Positions 1-11,137 of a DNA stretch of 64,000 nucleotides are shown piece by piece. The DNA is taken from positions 12,604,001 to 12,668,000 of the forward strand of contig JAVHKY010000011.1 of the NCBI GenBank assembly GCA_035079385.1, written 5' to 3'. The notes below the pieces were generated by a model. That model was not told where the DNA came from, did no database searches, and saw only the letters and a program-made list of their open reading frames with translations. The stretch comes from Aspidiotus rigidus. Taxonomy: Eukaryota > Arthropoda > Insecta > Hemiptera > Diaspididae. Position 1 is the first letter of the stretch; each line of letters begins with the position of its first letter. Position numbers and translations under genes: made by a program.

Positions 1-470
1 GATTAGCCTACATACTTATTCTAGAAGTTAGGTATTGACCGTATATTTGTGGAAGTTTATCCCAAGAGGTCGTACTTGTAAAGGTGATTTCTGCCTCTAT
101 TTTTCTGATTTAGGTAGTATACCGTTTTAACGATGGAATTGTAAATCCCATGGTAATGCAGCAGCTATGATGATGCCGATTGGAGGAATCTCCACTGATG
201 AAAAGCGAATCTTTTTGGATTTCTTTTTTACTCTTCAATAGTGGACGGAGGAGCAAGATGTACTGTGATGAAGTATACATCTTGTTTCTTCGCCTCACTA
301 GTGAAGGGTATACAGGCACATGGGTTTAATGATTTTCATAAAAGTGAGATCGCGACAACATGATACAGCGCTGAAAAATGCTCCGTTCATCTCATCTGTC
401 AAGAGAAGCTGTTCCTGTACTGATTGGTGAGAGACGACTGCACGAAAAAGCGAAGTGTTCATCGGGATAG

Positions 471-554
471 GTGCTACTTACTTCGAGCAGCCATGGCGCA
501 ACTATTTATTATATTGAAATATAGTTGCGGATGGTTGATTGAAGTAAGTAGTAC
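471..554 (+). other. H2 hairpin, copy 1 (84 nt)
   Basis: The left arm from GTGCTACTTACTTC pairs with the right arm ending GAAGTAAGTAGTAC. The stem is about 35 bp with few mismatches and a short AT loop. The right arm contains the splice-donor sequence GTAAGT. Same length and position in the unit as the copy at 2354. Confidence 0.7.
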
Positions 555-934
555 ACAATTCATCGTTACTATAAGAACAGGAGAATCTTTTTCATTTACC
601 CTTTAAATAGAATACGATTGTAATTATATTATAGTAAGCACGAGGACAAGAAGGAAGGACTTCAAATAGTTCTTCCGGAATTCTTATTTATACATGGGTA
701 CGGAAAATTTTCCCAGTCGCGACACTCCTGTGTCATGGAACAATGTGTCTCAACTTCCATTTACTCACAAGAACTTTTATGGAATATACCTACATTGGAT
801 CACCAAAGAAGAAAATGTTTGGACATTTCCGTGCCTAACCAGTTTAGGCTAGTCACTCCAGTCCAAAGTTTGAACTCCAATAGAAAAAGGACTCTGCTCC
901 CATATCATATTTTATACTCGTATGCCTGATCCTT

Positions 935-1046
935 ATTGTAATGGTACTCGGTTTACATTGGTCTTATGGCAGGGGAGTATATATGCTACTATTGCATACT
1001 CAATGCTCCTTCCTTAAGACCAATGTAAAGCAAGTACCATTACAAT
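935..1046. repeat. foldback inverted repeat, 35-bp arms
   Basis: Arms 935-969 and 1012-1046 are inverted copies with three mismatches, beginning ATTGTAATGGTACT. About 42 bp separate them. It may be a small MITE or a further structured element of the gene family; no target duplication was seen. Confidence 0.7.
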
Positions 1047-2353
1047 GAGATTCGGGCAAACAAGTATGCAATTTGATGTAGAGGTAGAACCCTCATCTGA
1101 AATCATCGTGAGAAAACTTTTTCTGTAAATTCACGCTAGTACGTCATTCTGACTCCTCTTGATTTGTGGTGAGTATCCTGGTCCACTCAACTATACTTCA
1201 TTCAGCTAGTTCATGATTTCTAATTCATATTCATTTCTTTCAGCAACAGCATCTATTGATGATCTCAAACAATTTGGATTCAGTTCTTGACGAGCGAAAT
1301 TATTACTGGGGTGGCTTTGGCCAATATATAATATTATACTTGTAAGTTTACAACTGTGACTTTTCTTTGTACATCGCTCCTATTCTAGTGTTTCTGCCTA
1401 TGATTCTTGTTCTTAATAGGTAGGTAGTCCATTACCATTAAACATCCGGGTGAAATATTCACTATTGAATCGTTGGCACTATAAAAGCAATGAGTAAGTC
1501 TGTTTTTGATTATAATTTCTAGATGTTCTTGAAATTAGTATAATGTAGCCTACCCTAGTTTGATAAAACTTGATGATGAAACTACAATATTTCAAAGTTC
1601 ATGAAGATGAGACCGAAAACTCCAGAAAAGCTTTAGTTTCAGGTCAAATCTCCTGTGATGAATGGAGAACCGTTCTTCAGGGATTTTGATACTTTTCAGG
1701 TGGATAAGAGTAGGTGTTCATGTGGTCTTCAATCGAGTTGCTATTTTAATCAACTTTGAAACTTATTCCAGATTCATATAATATGAAGAAGGGCCGGAAA
1801 CTTCAAGAAGGAAGATATTTCACGGTTGAACATTTATCAAAGAACAGCAAATTGTTTTACAATATGAATATGAATTGTACTGCTAGGAGGATTTTCCAAA
1901 GTAAGGGAATTGTATGTGAAATGATATTTTCTGACACTCTTCTTCTCAAATAGGTAAGTAGTATATCGTTTCATCAATGAAATTATACTTTAATCTCAAA
2001 ATAGTGAGAATGTGGGTCAACTTTGCCTTCAGGATAAGTAATGCAAAAGCTGTAGGATGCTGATTGGAAGATTCTCGATTGATGAAAAGTTAACGTTTCT
2101 GGATGCCATTTACTCTTCACTAGAAAGTCCAAGTTACGGGAATTCATTGTGATTGATGAAGAATGAATTTCCTTTCTTGGACTCTCCAGTGAAGAGAACA
2201 CCGCTTTAACCGTTCTCATAAAGGAGAGAATGGGACAACGAGAAAAAGAACGGACCAAAACCCTAACATCTCTACCACCAACCAATGCTCTTCCTGTAGT
2301 GATTGGTGAGAGACAAGGTCGAGAAAAAGCAAACTGTTCCTCGAGATAGGTAA

Positions 2354-2437
2354 GTACTACTTACTTACACCAACCATGATGCGACTATTTATTATGTTGA
2401 AATATACTCGCGCATGGTTGTTGCAAGTAAGTAGTAC
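2354..2437 (+). other. H2 hairpin, copy 2 (84 nt)
   Basis: GTACTACTTACTT pairs with AAGTAAGTAGTAC. The inner stem differs from copy 1 at several positions but remains largely paired (CAACCATG facing CATGGTTG). A donor-like GTAAGT lies in the right arm. Confidence 0.7.
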
Positions 2438-3349
2438 AAAGATCATCGTCAATCCATAACTACAAGAATTTTTCTCGACCAGCTTACAACAATGAAATAT
2501 CACATTATAATGCATAGGAAGCCAGGTTTTTCCTGCATAAACCATGTTCTCATTCATGGTAAATAATAATCTTTGTAGTATCCTAGTATAATTATAGTGT
2601 ATTCGAACTTTTATTTATTTATGGATACATATATTTGAGATGTAAATCATATTATCAAAGAAATGGATTTGCTCTATAATCTTTGGCCACTCAAATGGTT
2701 CAATGGTTTTTGCCGATCACTGCCTTGTAATGTGTAGCAATTGATATGTTCATCCCTTCCCTTATTACATACTTGTTCAAAATTTAGACTTTTTGGTGAA
2801 CCCAAGAGTCCCAAGATGCCACATCATTCTGACTCTTCTTGATTTATGGTGAGTATTCTCTTCTAATTGACTAGGTACTTTATTAGGTAAGCTTATTGTT
2901 TCTAATTCATATTCATCATTTCCAGCAGCAGCCCATGATGGTCTCTAATGATACGGGTTCGACTATTGATGGGAGAAACTATCGCGGGCAGGTCTTTGTT
3001 CAACATTGTGACGGGTAAGTTTCCAAACAATTTGATATTTTCTTCACCTCCACTCTTCCCTGTACTTTTAATGTAATTGTCGACAGTATAAATCAAAGTC
3101 CTAGTCTCTCTTAAATAATGATGCTTAAACCCCGGATGAGAAAACAATGTACCTCTTACCTTCTTCTTGCAGAAGTGCAAAGATTCGGGCATGATTTTTT
3201 CTTCTCTCTCCCTCACAGTCTTCGTTTGGAACGCTGGAACGCACCAAAAAATCTAAAACTTCCCCTTCTCCAGTGTCATGAAACATCAAACTATTTCTTA
3301 ATGTCGTTGTTATACCAAAAGTTCAGAGTTGGGTTCTGACGTTTTGAGG

Positions 3350-4110
3350 CTGTCCTTTTTTAGTGGGAAACCCGCTATCCCTTTTTTTGGGAGGTATTTT
3401 CAGGAGATTTTCGTTGTCATTGGTCCGAGGTTGATGATGTCAAAGAGAAGGGGGGGGGGGGTGGACTTGGAAAAATTTTGACTCTTGAGCTACGTATGAA
3501 AGAGAATTTAGAATAATTTCGACCTCTAAGCTGTATATTATGGGGGGGGAGGGGACTTGGACACTCTAGAGCTATACCGTCGGGGCAGAAAGATGTTACC
3601 AGTTAAATGGGAGTTTGCGCTAAATCTGTCGTAGCACGAAAACGCAAAACGTTAGAGAGGTACGTATAGCTAGTTTAAATGCACTAATTTTATCTTTAAT
3701 TTGAGCCATATCCTAAGTTTCTACGACTTTTCTGATCCGAGTTATGGACCAAAATGTGACAAAAATTGACCAATTTGCCAAGATTTCCAGAATAAGAAAT
3801 TGAAAAATCCTTCTATTTTTGTAATGAGGACATACTCAAACTCTGTGATGATTGATTCCCCACAATTTTATTTATGTATTTGCCTAATTGATAATATACT
3901 GAGTTTTGTCTTTGGGGTTTTGAAACAAGATCCAAGATTCAACCTGAAATTGGATGTTTTGCAGACGTCATTATACTTGCCTATGTTGCAGTTTTTGGCC
4001 ATCCGCCAGCTTGCATAAGGTGTTTTACATCGAAGACTTTCCGAAACCACAAACGAAAGGTGGTGAACGTGGACACCTAGCAGTGGATATGACTTGAAAA
4101 CAATAACAAT
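3350..4110. repeat. dispersed GACTTGGAAAAATTT repeat and G-runs
   Basis: The stretch carries the motif GACTTGGAAAAATTT followed by 'gac..tgagct', two G homopolymers, and a tail (3590-3800) similar to 44750-44990. No gene is supported. The same family recurs near 44.7, 45.4, 47.05, 48.9, 50.3 and 56.4-57.3 kb. The rest of the interval shows nothing I can assign. Confidence 0.55.
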
Positions 4111-5960
4111 CCATCGGATTCTCCCTGTCAACACCATTGAATTCGATCATGGCTTCGCAAGCGTAGATTGGGCTACTAGAGCTCAGGGAGGATTGAAAAC
4201 ATCCAAAGGTATATCAACCAGTATATTCTACCAAGGTCGACATGGACCACACAAGGTTAGTACAATGTGGTAGAGGTGGGGTCAAAACTAGCCTCTCGAA
4301 TCATTCGTGATTCATGGTAAGTACCCTTTTCTGAAAGGCTTATCCTTCACTAGATTCAATCATTTCCAGTCTTGATTTATTTTTGCAGAATTCATCAAAG
4401 ATTCTGTCAATAGATCATGAGTCCAAATTTGAATAGGAAAATGTTGCCGTTTCTCCTCCTTTCAACGTGGTAAGTTGTGAACACGTTTTTGCATTTCTAC
4501 TCTTACAATATCATGAAATTATTCTAGTTTTTCGTAAAACTTTTTAATTACAGATTACCGACCGTCTGCCTATTCTGAAGACGTTCTTGAAAAAATGACG
4601 GTAATGCTCCAATTCTATTCCTTTATGCTGCTGTTCAGACTGGGTTATCAACATTACCACAGACCGGTCAATTAGATGAGGCGAGATTGATGAAAGCCAC
4701 GTAATATGAGTGCTATTTTCACAGACTTTTGAGGGCACATTCTACTCTGATTCTACCTAAAAAAATCTCAAGTCACTATCGCCATAACCTGGAACTCATC
4801 CTCTCAAATGATGATGATTTGAACACTGATGAGAGGGTTCTTTCCTTTCCTCCCAAATAAGTTGATATATATATCTTATTTAAATATTATAGTGGTCACT
4901 TGACTCCAAGGTACCTTACCATCATAGCATAGTAAATACTTTTAGCTTACTGTAATGAAAGTTTTTCAATTTTAAATTATTTTAAATTTGAAATTTTCGG
5001 TTTACAAAATATAGTTTATTTTTAATGTAATTAAGTAGGTAGCCTGTATTTGGTCACAAATCCAAGTTTGGCCATTCTCAAGAAGAATGAAACCCATTTC
5101 AGCTTCACAATACGTGATGATCAAGCTACCTACCAGTGACTTTACTGAAGACAAGACGGTGTGGTCAGACAGCAGCTGATGAGCAGAAGACTTCTTTCGC
5201 GCATTATTAGTACTACTTGTTTGGTCCAATTATTCGCAGTGAATTATGATAAAAATATCACTGCGAATTTTTGGTGCCTCATAATTGGTACACCACGACT
5301 AGGTACTGCAATATTTGTGAGTACCTACCAGAATTTTGTTTGATACTTCAAAATTTTCTACTGTTTCAACCAATCATGAATTTATGGTATGACTGTTGGA
5401 TGCTGAATGTATTTTCATTGACGAACAAAAGAACATACCTCAGGATATGTACTGGTCTTCAGAGGCTAGGATTTAAGATCCAATGGGAGAAGAATTTTGA
5501 ATGCGGTTTCAAGGGTTTGGGACATTTCAATGATCCCTCACAAAGGAACAACAGAATATTTCTCATAAAAGGTACCAATTACGTATCGAAAGTTGACATT
5601 CGGGATTGTGATGAAACATCTCCGTGGTTTTCACTTTTCTCAATTGGAACAATGGATGGCGATAATTTAATCCAAAAGAAGAGGTAATGTCGAAGACGTG
5701 AACTGCCGATCGGTCACACCTCCGATGATGTACGTATAGCTATATTTACTGCTTACTAACACAAGTCAACACACAAGAATTTATAATGATGGGATATTCT
5801 TGTGCTTGAGCTGTGTGCTCAGCGGCATAACGCTTTATTGGTTCTTCTACGCTCCGCCAAAATGGAAACGAGTGAAAACAAAGCTACCGAGATTCATATT
5901 TCTTATTTTCCATCAAGAGCTCTTTTTATATTGATTACCGAGAGACAATGTTTCATCAAG

Positions 5961-6041
5961 GTGCTACTTACTTGGAATACTCATTTGCAAATTCTTAATA
6001 TCAAAATGAATTTGCAATTGGGTGTTCTTCGTAGTTAGTAC
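5961..6041 (+). other. H2 hairpin, copy D1
   Basis: GTGCTACTTACTTGGAATAC pairs with the right arm ending GTTCTTCGTAGTTAGTAC. The inner stem TTTGCAAATTC/GAATTTGCAA is perfect. The donor-like motif has decayed to GTTAGT. Confidence 0.7.
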
Positions 6042-6273
6042 AAATATTATCATTAGTGTATGAATATAAGAATTTTACGTTGAATAAGAGGGGCATTTTT
6101 TAATAAAATACCTGGTTTTTTTTTCACTTTCCGTATATTAATCAGAATTTATCCAGAATATGAATTGAATCGTGAATGAGATGAAAAATGCTCTCAAATT
6201 GTTGTACATCTCGATGGCAGATTGCTCTTGAAAGGGGTCTCGTGGCGAAAATCCCTCGAAAACCAGAGAAAAT

Positions 6274-6315
6274 ATGTGTATGTTGCTTTATTTCATAATC
6301 CTGCCCTCCCTTCAT
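6274..6315 (+). other. possible signal-peptide first exon in D1
   Basis: ATG at 6274 opens MCMLLYFIILPSLHDKSS, a hydrophobic stretch like a secretion signal core. Other copies carry the equivalent sequence (for example 25060-25110), where it ends in a good donor (CTTG|gtaagt). Here the donor is lost (CATGATAAAT). The start assignment is inference; in several copies no ATG is in this frame. Confidence 0.3.
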
Positions 6316-6653
6316 GATAAATCCTCATGGATTTATAAATCCAGCTGGTCCACCTGATTTATGGTGAGTATCCTCGTCTAATCGACTACTTTATATACTG
6401 AGATCCTTGTTTTTAATTAATATTCATTCTTTCCAGTAATAGCATCCAATTATGGTCACTAATGATTTGGATTCGACTATTGTTGAGACAAATTTTCGCT
6501 GGAACATCAAAGTCAAACATGGTACTTGTAAGTTTCCGACAAATTTTGGTTTTTCTCTGCTTCTGACCATATCAGCATAGGATATATTAAACAGCACATT
6601 AAAATAGATGATTTGCGCAATAAGTTAAGGAGCAATAAAAGACAGAATAGGCT

Positions 6654-6730
6654 AATTGGTTATAACACAGAAACGTAACAAATGACAAGAGAGAATAAAA
6701 TAATAATCGAAAAAATGTAAACAAAGAAAA
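6654..6730 (+). repeat. Penelope left inverted terminal repeat
   Basis: Begins AATTGGTTATAACACAGAAA and is the reverse complement of 9138-9216 with a few differences, mostly in an AT run. Confidence 0.8.
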
Positions 6731-6731
6731 A

Positions 6732-9036
6732 ATCGTGCGGTAGAAAGACCACGTCATCTCCTACCCACTGATCAGTTCGAATCCCTTCTTCGTTCCACCG
6801 AAGCTAGGCAATCAACTCACTTTTCCAGAATTCAAGGAATGAAACGTCGGAAATTAAAACTACTTGCAGAGGAGAAGGAAGGGAAAAAGAAACCTTCCGT
6901 CTTACTTCAATCTACCAAATTCGCTCCGGCTGTGTACAACTTATCACCAGATCACTTCTCCGACAGAGAATTAAATCTACTCAGCAAGGGTAAAAAATAC
7001 CCTATATTACCGGTCAATAAAAAAGAAACTTTCCTGTCCATCGTGCTGTCAGATCTTGCTGCGGGTCTCAGGTCCGATTACGAGTTAACCTCCTCATTCA
7101 AGGAATGGTTTCTTCTCTATCTGTTCCCCACCCCCCCCCCCCCATCGGTTGTACGCACTTATTTCGGCATAAAAAAGAAACTCAAGGACAATAATCTCTG
7201 CGTAACTAAGGCCGACAAGGGTAAGGCTCTCATCATTATGAATAAAGCCGAGTATCAAAGGAAAATGACGGATTTCCTTAGGAATTTTGGCGCAGTCCCT
7301 GTGAGGTTCAGCGTCGACATCTACAATACCAGTATCCGGAACCTGATCGATTCTTCCGACAATGTCATCATTAGCGAAAGCACAAAGAACTCTCTTAAGA
7401 AAATGTCGCTTCACATTCCGAGAATCTATGGCCAAGTAAGGCTGCACAAGCTAGATCGTGCTATGAGGTCTGTAGTGCCTTTCTATTCTGACCCCTCTCT
7501 TCTTCTTGCAAAATTTTTCTGTTCCTGGTTTGTGACATTCTCCAGATACGAGTCAAGATACTTGGTGAAAGGTTCGGTCCACCTCTCTTAGCTACTAGAT
7601 GGTAAGGAAATCTCTTTCGGTGCTCGCCTCCTCTCCTTCGATATTGCTTCAATGTACACTCCGCTGAAGGTATCAGCATTATATGCGAGCTTCTCTCCAA
7701 ACAGTCTATTGATGGAAGTGTTATTAGCGAATTTAAGCGCCTCATCGAAATCTGTGTCAAACGTAACCTGTGTGAGTTTGATGACACCACCTACAAATTT
7801 CCCGATGGTCTCCCCATGGGAGGACCGCTCAGCGCTCTCGTAGCGGATGTGTACCTTAGCTCTCTTGAAGAAAACATCTTATCTTCTCCCACTGCCTCTC
7901 CTGTCCTCTTCTGGGCTAGGTATGTGGACGATATTCTCATTATCTGGACGGGCACTGATTCTCGGCTCACATCCCTCCTCCTCTTCATGAATTCTCTCCG
8001 GCCTTCCATCAAGTTTACCCTTGAATTGGGTGAAGACAGGATTTCCTTCCTGGATCTTAACGTTCGTCTTGTCTCTTGTGATTCCCACCTCACAACGGGG
8101 GGAATATGTTCCCGTTTGAAAAAGAGGGTATTAATATCAATTTTCGCGCAATTGATTGAACCAGATGCGATACAAATTCGAACATGTGAATGTGGATTAG
8201 ACTCAGAACCATTGTCGTGTGAGGCTCTCGATCTATCGTAAGGAAACGTTTACTGGTGTGTCTATTAGTTCCTCCTCCCTCCATCCTCGAGTTCACAAAA
8301 TGGCCCAGATTAATTCCGCCATCCATCGCCTCACTCACATCCCGATGTGTCAAGAGGATTTTGAAGTTGAAACTCGCTCAATGGAGCAAATTGTCCAAAT
8401 AAACGGCATAAAGATGGATATCAGGAAAATCATCAGGAGGAAAATTCTTAAAAATCTCTTATCTGTTTCTCCTGATCCGCGTTGTACCTCCCAAGGCAGT
8501 TCTTTGAGGAAAACCTAGATCCGGTTACCGTACCTAGGTCGTTCCTCAGATCTGCTGGCCAAAGAGCTTAGTCGTCTCAATTACTCCGTGGGGTTCTACC
8601 CCCTTCTTACCCTTCGCACCTTATCCACCTTGAAGGATCCCATTCCCCTTACCGCTATGCCTGGTGTTTACAGACTTTCGTGCTCTGACTGTTCCTCTAG
8701 TTACATAGGTCAGACTGGACGGTCGTTTAAGGCTCGCTTCGCGGAACACAAGCCCCACTATATCAACTACGGAATGGTAAACGTCGACCTCAAGATAATA
8801 ACAGTTCAGCGATGGCTCTTCACTGTTTTCTGATGACGAGACATAAATTTGATAATATCAACGCAAAAATGCTCCATACATGTGATAAAGGTGGGGAACT
8901 AAATAGGCTAGAAGAAACCGAAACACTCCTTGATTACAAACGTACTGGTAAAAACCTGCTGAACGATCTTCAATCCACGTACACCAGCCCGTTTATCCGG
9001 TATGTTCTACAAATAGATGATTCGAGCCTGCGATGA
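6732..9036 (+). pseudogene. Penelope-type RT plus GIY-YIG endonuclease, frameshifted
   Basis: The frame is open from at least 6732 with no upstream ATG and an ATG at 6839. It shows the N-terminal VTKADKGKALIIM motif (about 7200-7240) and IPRIYGQVRLHK (about 7415-7450). After the stop at 7591 the RT core resumes in another frame: motif A SFDIASMYT (about 7636-7660), a frameshift near 7665, motif B GLPMGGPLSALVADVYL (about 7805-7857), and catalytic YVDDIL (about 7921). Segment 8096-8220 interrupts the thumb before YRKETFTG. The GIY-YIG part starts PGVYRLSCSDCSSSYIGQTG (about 8660) and ends with a LNRLEE motif near 8910. At least three frame breaks make it non-functional as read. Confidence 0.85.
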
Positions 9037-9137
9037 CCAACTTCTCATCAGTCATAAGTTGCCCGTCGGTGGAACACCTCAAGTATTCCGAAACGCGTCG
9101 CAAGTTTTTCAAGAGATTCTTCCTAAAATTTGTTTAT

Positions 9138-9216
9138 TTTTCTTTGTTTACATTTTTTCGATTATATATTTTTATTCTCTCTTGTCATTTGTTACGTTTC
9201 TGTGTTTCAACCAATT
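9138..9216 (+). repeat. Penelope right inverted terminal repeat
   Basis: Ends CAAGAGAGAATAAAA-type sequence on the minus strand; reverse complement of 6654-6730. Confidence 0.8.
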
Positions 9217-9241
9217 ACTCTGTATATCATGAATCGTACTT

Positions 9242-9875
9242 TTGAGGATTCCATCAATTATTTGCAATAAAAGACCCTGTGGGAGCGTTAAAAATGAAGT
9301 GATAAAGGTCCAAATAACACTCGTTAAATACACTGCAGCGACAGGCAAACCTTCAATTACGACCGTTATATTAAATGAGTATGAGAAGAAATTGGGAGCA
9401 TGGAAAAATTTTGATGAATTTAAAGAAATTTATTTTAGCCTCTGGGTGATAACAGTACCCGACGATGTAGAGGAAAAATCGTCGTTTACGTGCCCCTCAT
9501 TCACGAAGCACGTTTTTTGTAAACATATACTGGGTTTAAAAATTCGTCAAAAATCTGAGGCAGCGAAGCAGATTCCGGTAAGGCACTATAGTACGATAGA
9601 TACGCTGGACTGATAACACGGAGACGACGTTTAGGTTATAAGGTACAAACACGTTTCACGTAACGACGCGGAACTGACGAGTGTCGTCGGTACCCATCGG
9701 TTACATTCGTTGTCGCGTGACTTTACACGAGCCGTATTCCTACCTTATAGCCTACAAGTCGTCTCCATGTTATCAGTCCAGCGTACCTATCGTACTATAG
9801 TGCCTTAATTCCGGTGGGGCGGAAAAGGAAGAGGGGACGTCCTGCCCAAGCGAAGCGCGCCTTACTTCTGCAGTA
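9242..9875 (+). pseudogene. MULE-type SWIM zinc-finger fragment, split by a MITE
   Basis: The frame gives WKNFDEFKEIYFSLW, then SFTCPSFTKHVFCKHILGL, a SWIM-type CxC...CxH zinc finger of the form common at the C terminus of insect MULE-type transposase-derived proteins. The family's basic tail, GRKRKRGRPAQAKRA, follows but only after a 228-bp insertion (9580-9807) that introduces a stop. On either side of the insertion the reading frame matches the expected family order. The transposase catalytic part is absent, so this is a C-terminal fragment. It could instead be part of a host gene built from such a domain. Confidence 0.75.
9580..9807. mobile_element. MITE with 49-bp TIRs and 8-bp target duplication
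   Basis: The two ends (AAGGCACTATAGTACGATAG...) are inverted copies over 49 bp with two mismatches, and weaker inverted similarity continues inward. The 8-bp target ATTCCGGT is present at 9572-9579 and 9808-9815. An 8-bp duplication suggests an hAT-type source; the superfamily is inference. Confidence 0.9.
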
Positions 9876-10400
9876 AAAAAATATGGGTTACTGGGTAACT
9901 GGTGGAATCTTGATATATAATTTTTTTAAATCAATCTACGATGTTTTATTGCGCTGTGTACAGTTCCTTTTAGCCAATTTTGATGTTCACTTTTATTTGT
10001 TTAACGCAGCTGCGGATATGGGGGAAAGAATTATTTCAACGTGTCAACTTACTATCTTATTGTACAATCATTTTACCAATGTTCAATTCATTTTCTTATT
10101 GCTGACTTCATATTCTTATTGTGCGATGTTACATTTAAATGTTCTCTTTTTAAAATTGTTGGACTTCATTAACGCATGTGTTTTTCATCTTATTCATTTC
10201 CTCTTTTCTACCGGGCCGAAAAATGGGTACCTATCAGTATTTTAATTGTGACAGCGAAGGAGGAGTGGGGTGATAAGGTGTTAGAATCCTCTGATGAGGG
10301 GTCTGGACACAATTTAGTTTTAATTTATCTTCTTTAAAAAAAAAAAAAAAAAATTCGAAGGATTACTCAACTCCTCCTCTAACCGCGGTAAACAGAGAAG
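9876..10400 (+). other. AT-rich stretch ending in a poly(A) run
   Basis: No gene supported. A 120-codon open stretch (9883-10245) has low-complexity hydrophobic composition and no motif. An 18-base A run at 10336-10353 could mark the 3' end of a retroposed sequence. Confidence 0.4.
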
Positions 10401-10675
10401 TATGCAATGTTTATTGGAAAGTGGTGCTTATAATATGTCGTTTTAATTTGTGACTATTACAGTTGATCTCTTAAAATCCTGTATGATTGATATAGTTACT
10501 TATTAGTGGTTATATTGTTTTGCTGATGAAATTGCAGATCCCAGAAATGATAAAGATTTCCTACCTTCGACCAAAGAAGAAGTAATAGAAGTTCATTAAA
10601 TCAAGAAGAGAGATGCTGCTTAGTCCAAACTGCATTAGTGTACAGCGATATTATTACTCCTTACTGGAGAAAACA

Positions 10676-10733
10676 AGGGTGGAGAATTTAATACAATCGA
10701 AAATTCGCCATCCTTGTCTTTTCCTATAATGGG
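10676..10733 (+). other. H1 hairpin, diverged copy
   Basis: GAGAAAACAAGGGTGGAGAATTT faces AAAATTCGCCATCCTTGTC with the loop AATACAATCG. The arm sequence is quite unlike the 18-40 kb copies, but the fold and loop are the same. Confidence 0.65.
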
Positions 10734-10979
10734 TATACCGGCTGTTTGGCGAGGAACAATGTTGTGAAACTGTAAAACGTTCCGTGAATATATCCGTAGA
10801 TACTCTCTATACACTAGTTTTCAACATTTATTGTAAGATTACCATTAGTCTATGAATACATTCAAGAACTTTGTTGTGGTACCTAACTTCTAAGTAGATT
10901 ATTTGATTGTAATTAATTTATAGACCTATTCCCTGAATCAAACACGCGCCAATAAGTTGTAAATAAATCAGATAGCACG

Positions 10980-11137
10980 CTGCAGCTGTCTCCCTTCAAA
11001 ATGTAGGCAAACTTTTCCTGTCTCAATTCTCATATTTACTTTTGGAATATTCAGGCTTTCCAAACGCCCTGTTATCTTTGTGGGAATAAACACTCGAAAA
11101 GTTTGTTTACAGTTTGAAGGGAGACAGCTTCAGCAGG
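10980..11137. repeat. foldback inverted repeat, about 40-bp arms
   Basis: CTGCAGCTGTCTCCCTTCAA at the left is inverted at the right end (GAAGGGAGACAGCTTCAGCAG), and the pairing extends to about 40 bp. No coding content; likely a small MITE. Confidence 0.7.

Larger units (their letters stand above)
1..3349 (+). pseudogene. decayed copies of the array gene family
   Basis: No intact gene is visible here. The stretch holds diverged copies of the splice cassettes and hairpins that recur at 4-6, 10-11, 12-15 and 16-44 kb. Two cassettes stand out: TTTGTG|gtgagt near 1180 with an acceptor near 1250, and TTTATG|gtgagt near 2850 with an acceptor near 2925. The second exon keeps the family signature (a Ser-Asn-Asp stretch followed by Ser-Thr-Ile-Asp). 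Reading frames are interrupted and phases do not agree, so I read these as relics. What looks like coding capacity on the minus strand here is not supported by any motif. Confidence 0.5.
4111..6570 (+). pseudogene. array-family gene copy D1
   Basis: Near-identical to 12471-15000 and more diverged beyond. Splice sites of the family are visible: donor after CATG near 4317, acceptor TTTTTGCAG near 4390, donor GTAAGT near 4471, acceptor near 4555. The frame that in copy D2 runs to a spliced exon is stopped here by TAG soon after the shared STMW residues, so this copy looks broken in that exon. A second open stretch (5271-5687, 138 codons) ends before the H2 hairpin. Near 6274 an ATG opens a short hydrophobic peptide that could be a first exon. 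Copy D1 lacks the LINE fragment that splits D2, so it shows the empty target site. Confidence 0.5.
6654..9216 (+). mobile_element. Penelope-like element with inverted terminal repeats
   Basis: The element encodes a reverse transcriptase followed by a GIY-YIG endonuclease, the hallmark order of Penelope-like retroelements. Its ends, 6654-6730 and 9138-9216, are inverted copies of each other with few differences. Inverted terminal repeats of this kind are known for Penelope elements. No clear target duplication was identified. Frameshifts show it is inactive. It sits in a decayed family unit, between copy D1 and the SWIM fragment. Confidence 0.85.

Noticed and set aside
3420..3470. G homopolymers as a quadruplex or functional site
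   Set aside because: They are part of a variable dispersed repeat and are prone to sequencing error.
6771..6785. tRNA T-loop-like GTTCGAATCC
   Set aside because: It lies in the Penelope coding frame, and no acceptor or anticodon stem can be drawn around it.
9883..10245. 120-codon open frame after the SWIM fragment
   Set aside because: Low-complexity hydrophobic composition in AT-rich DNA, no motif, no conservation.
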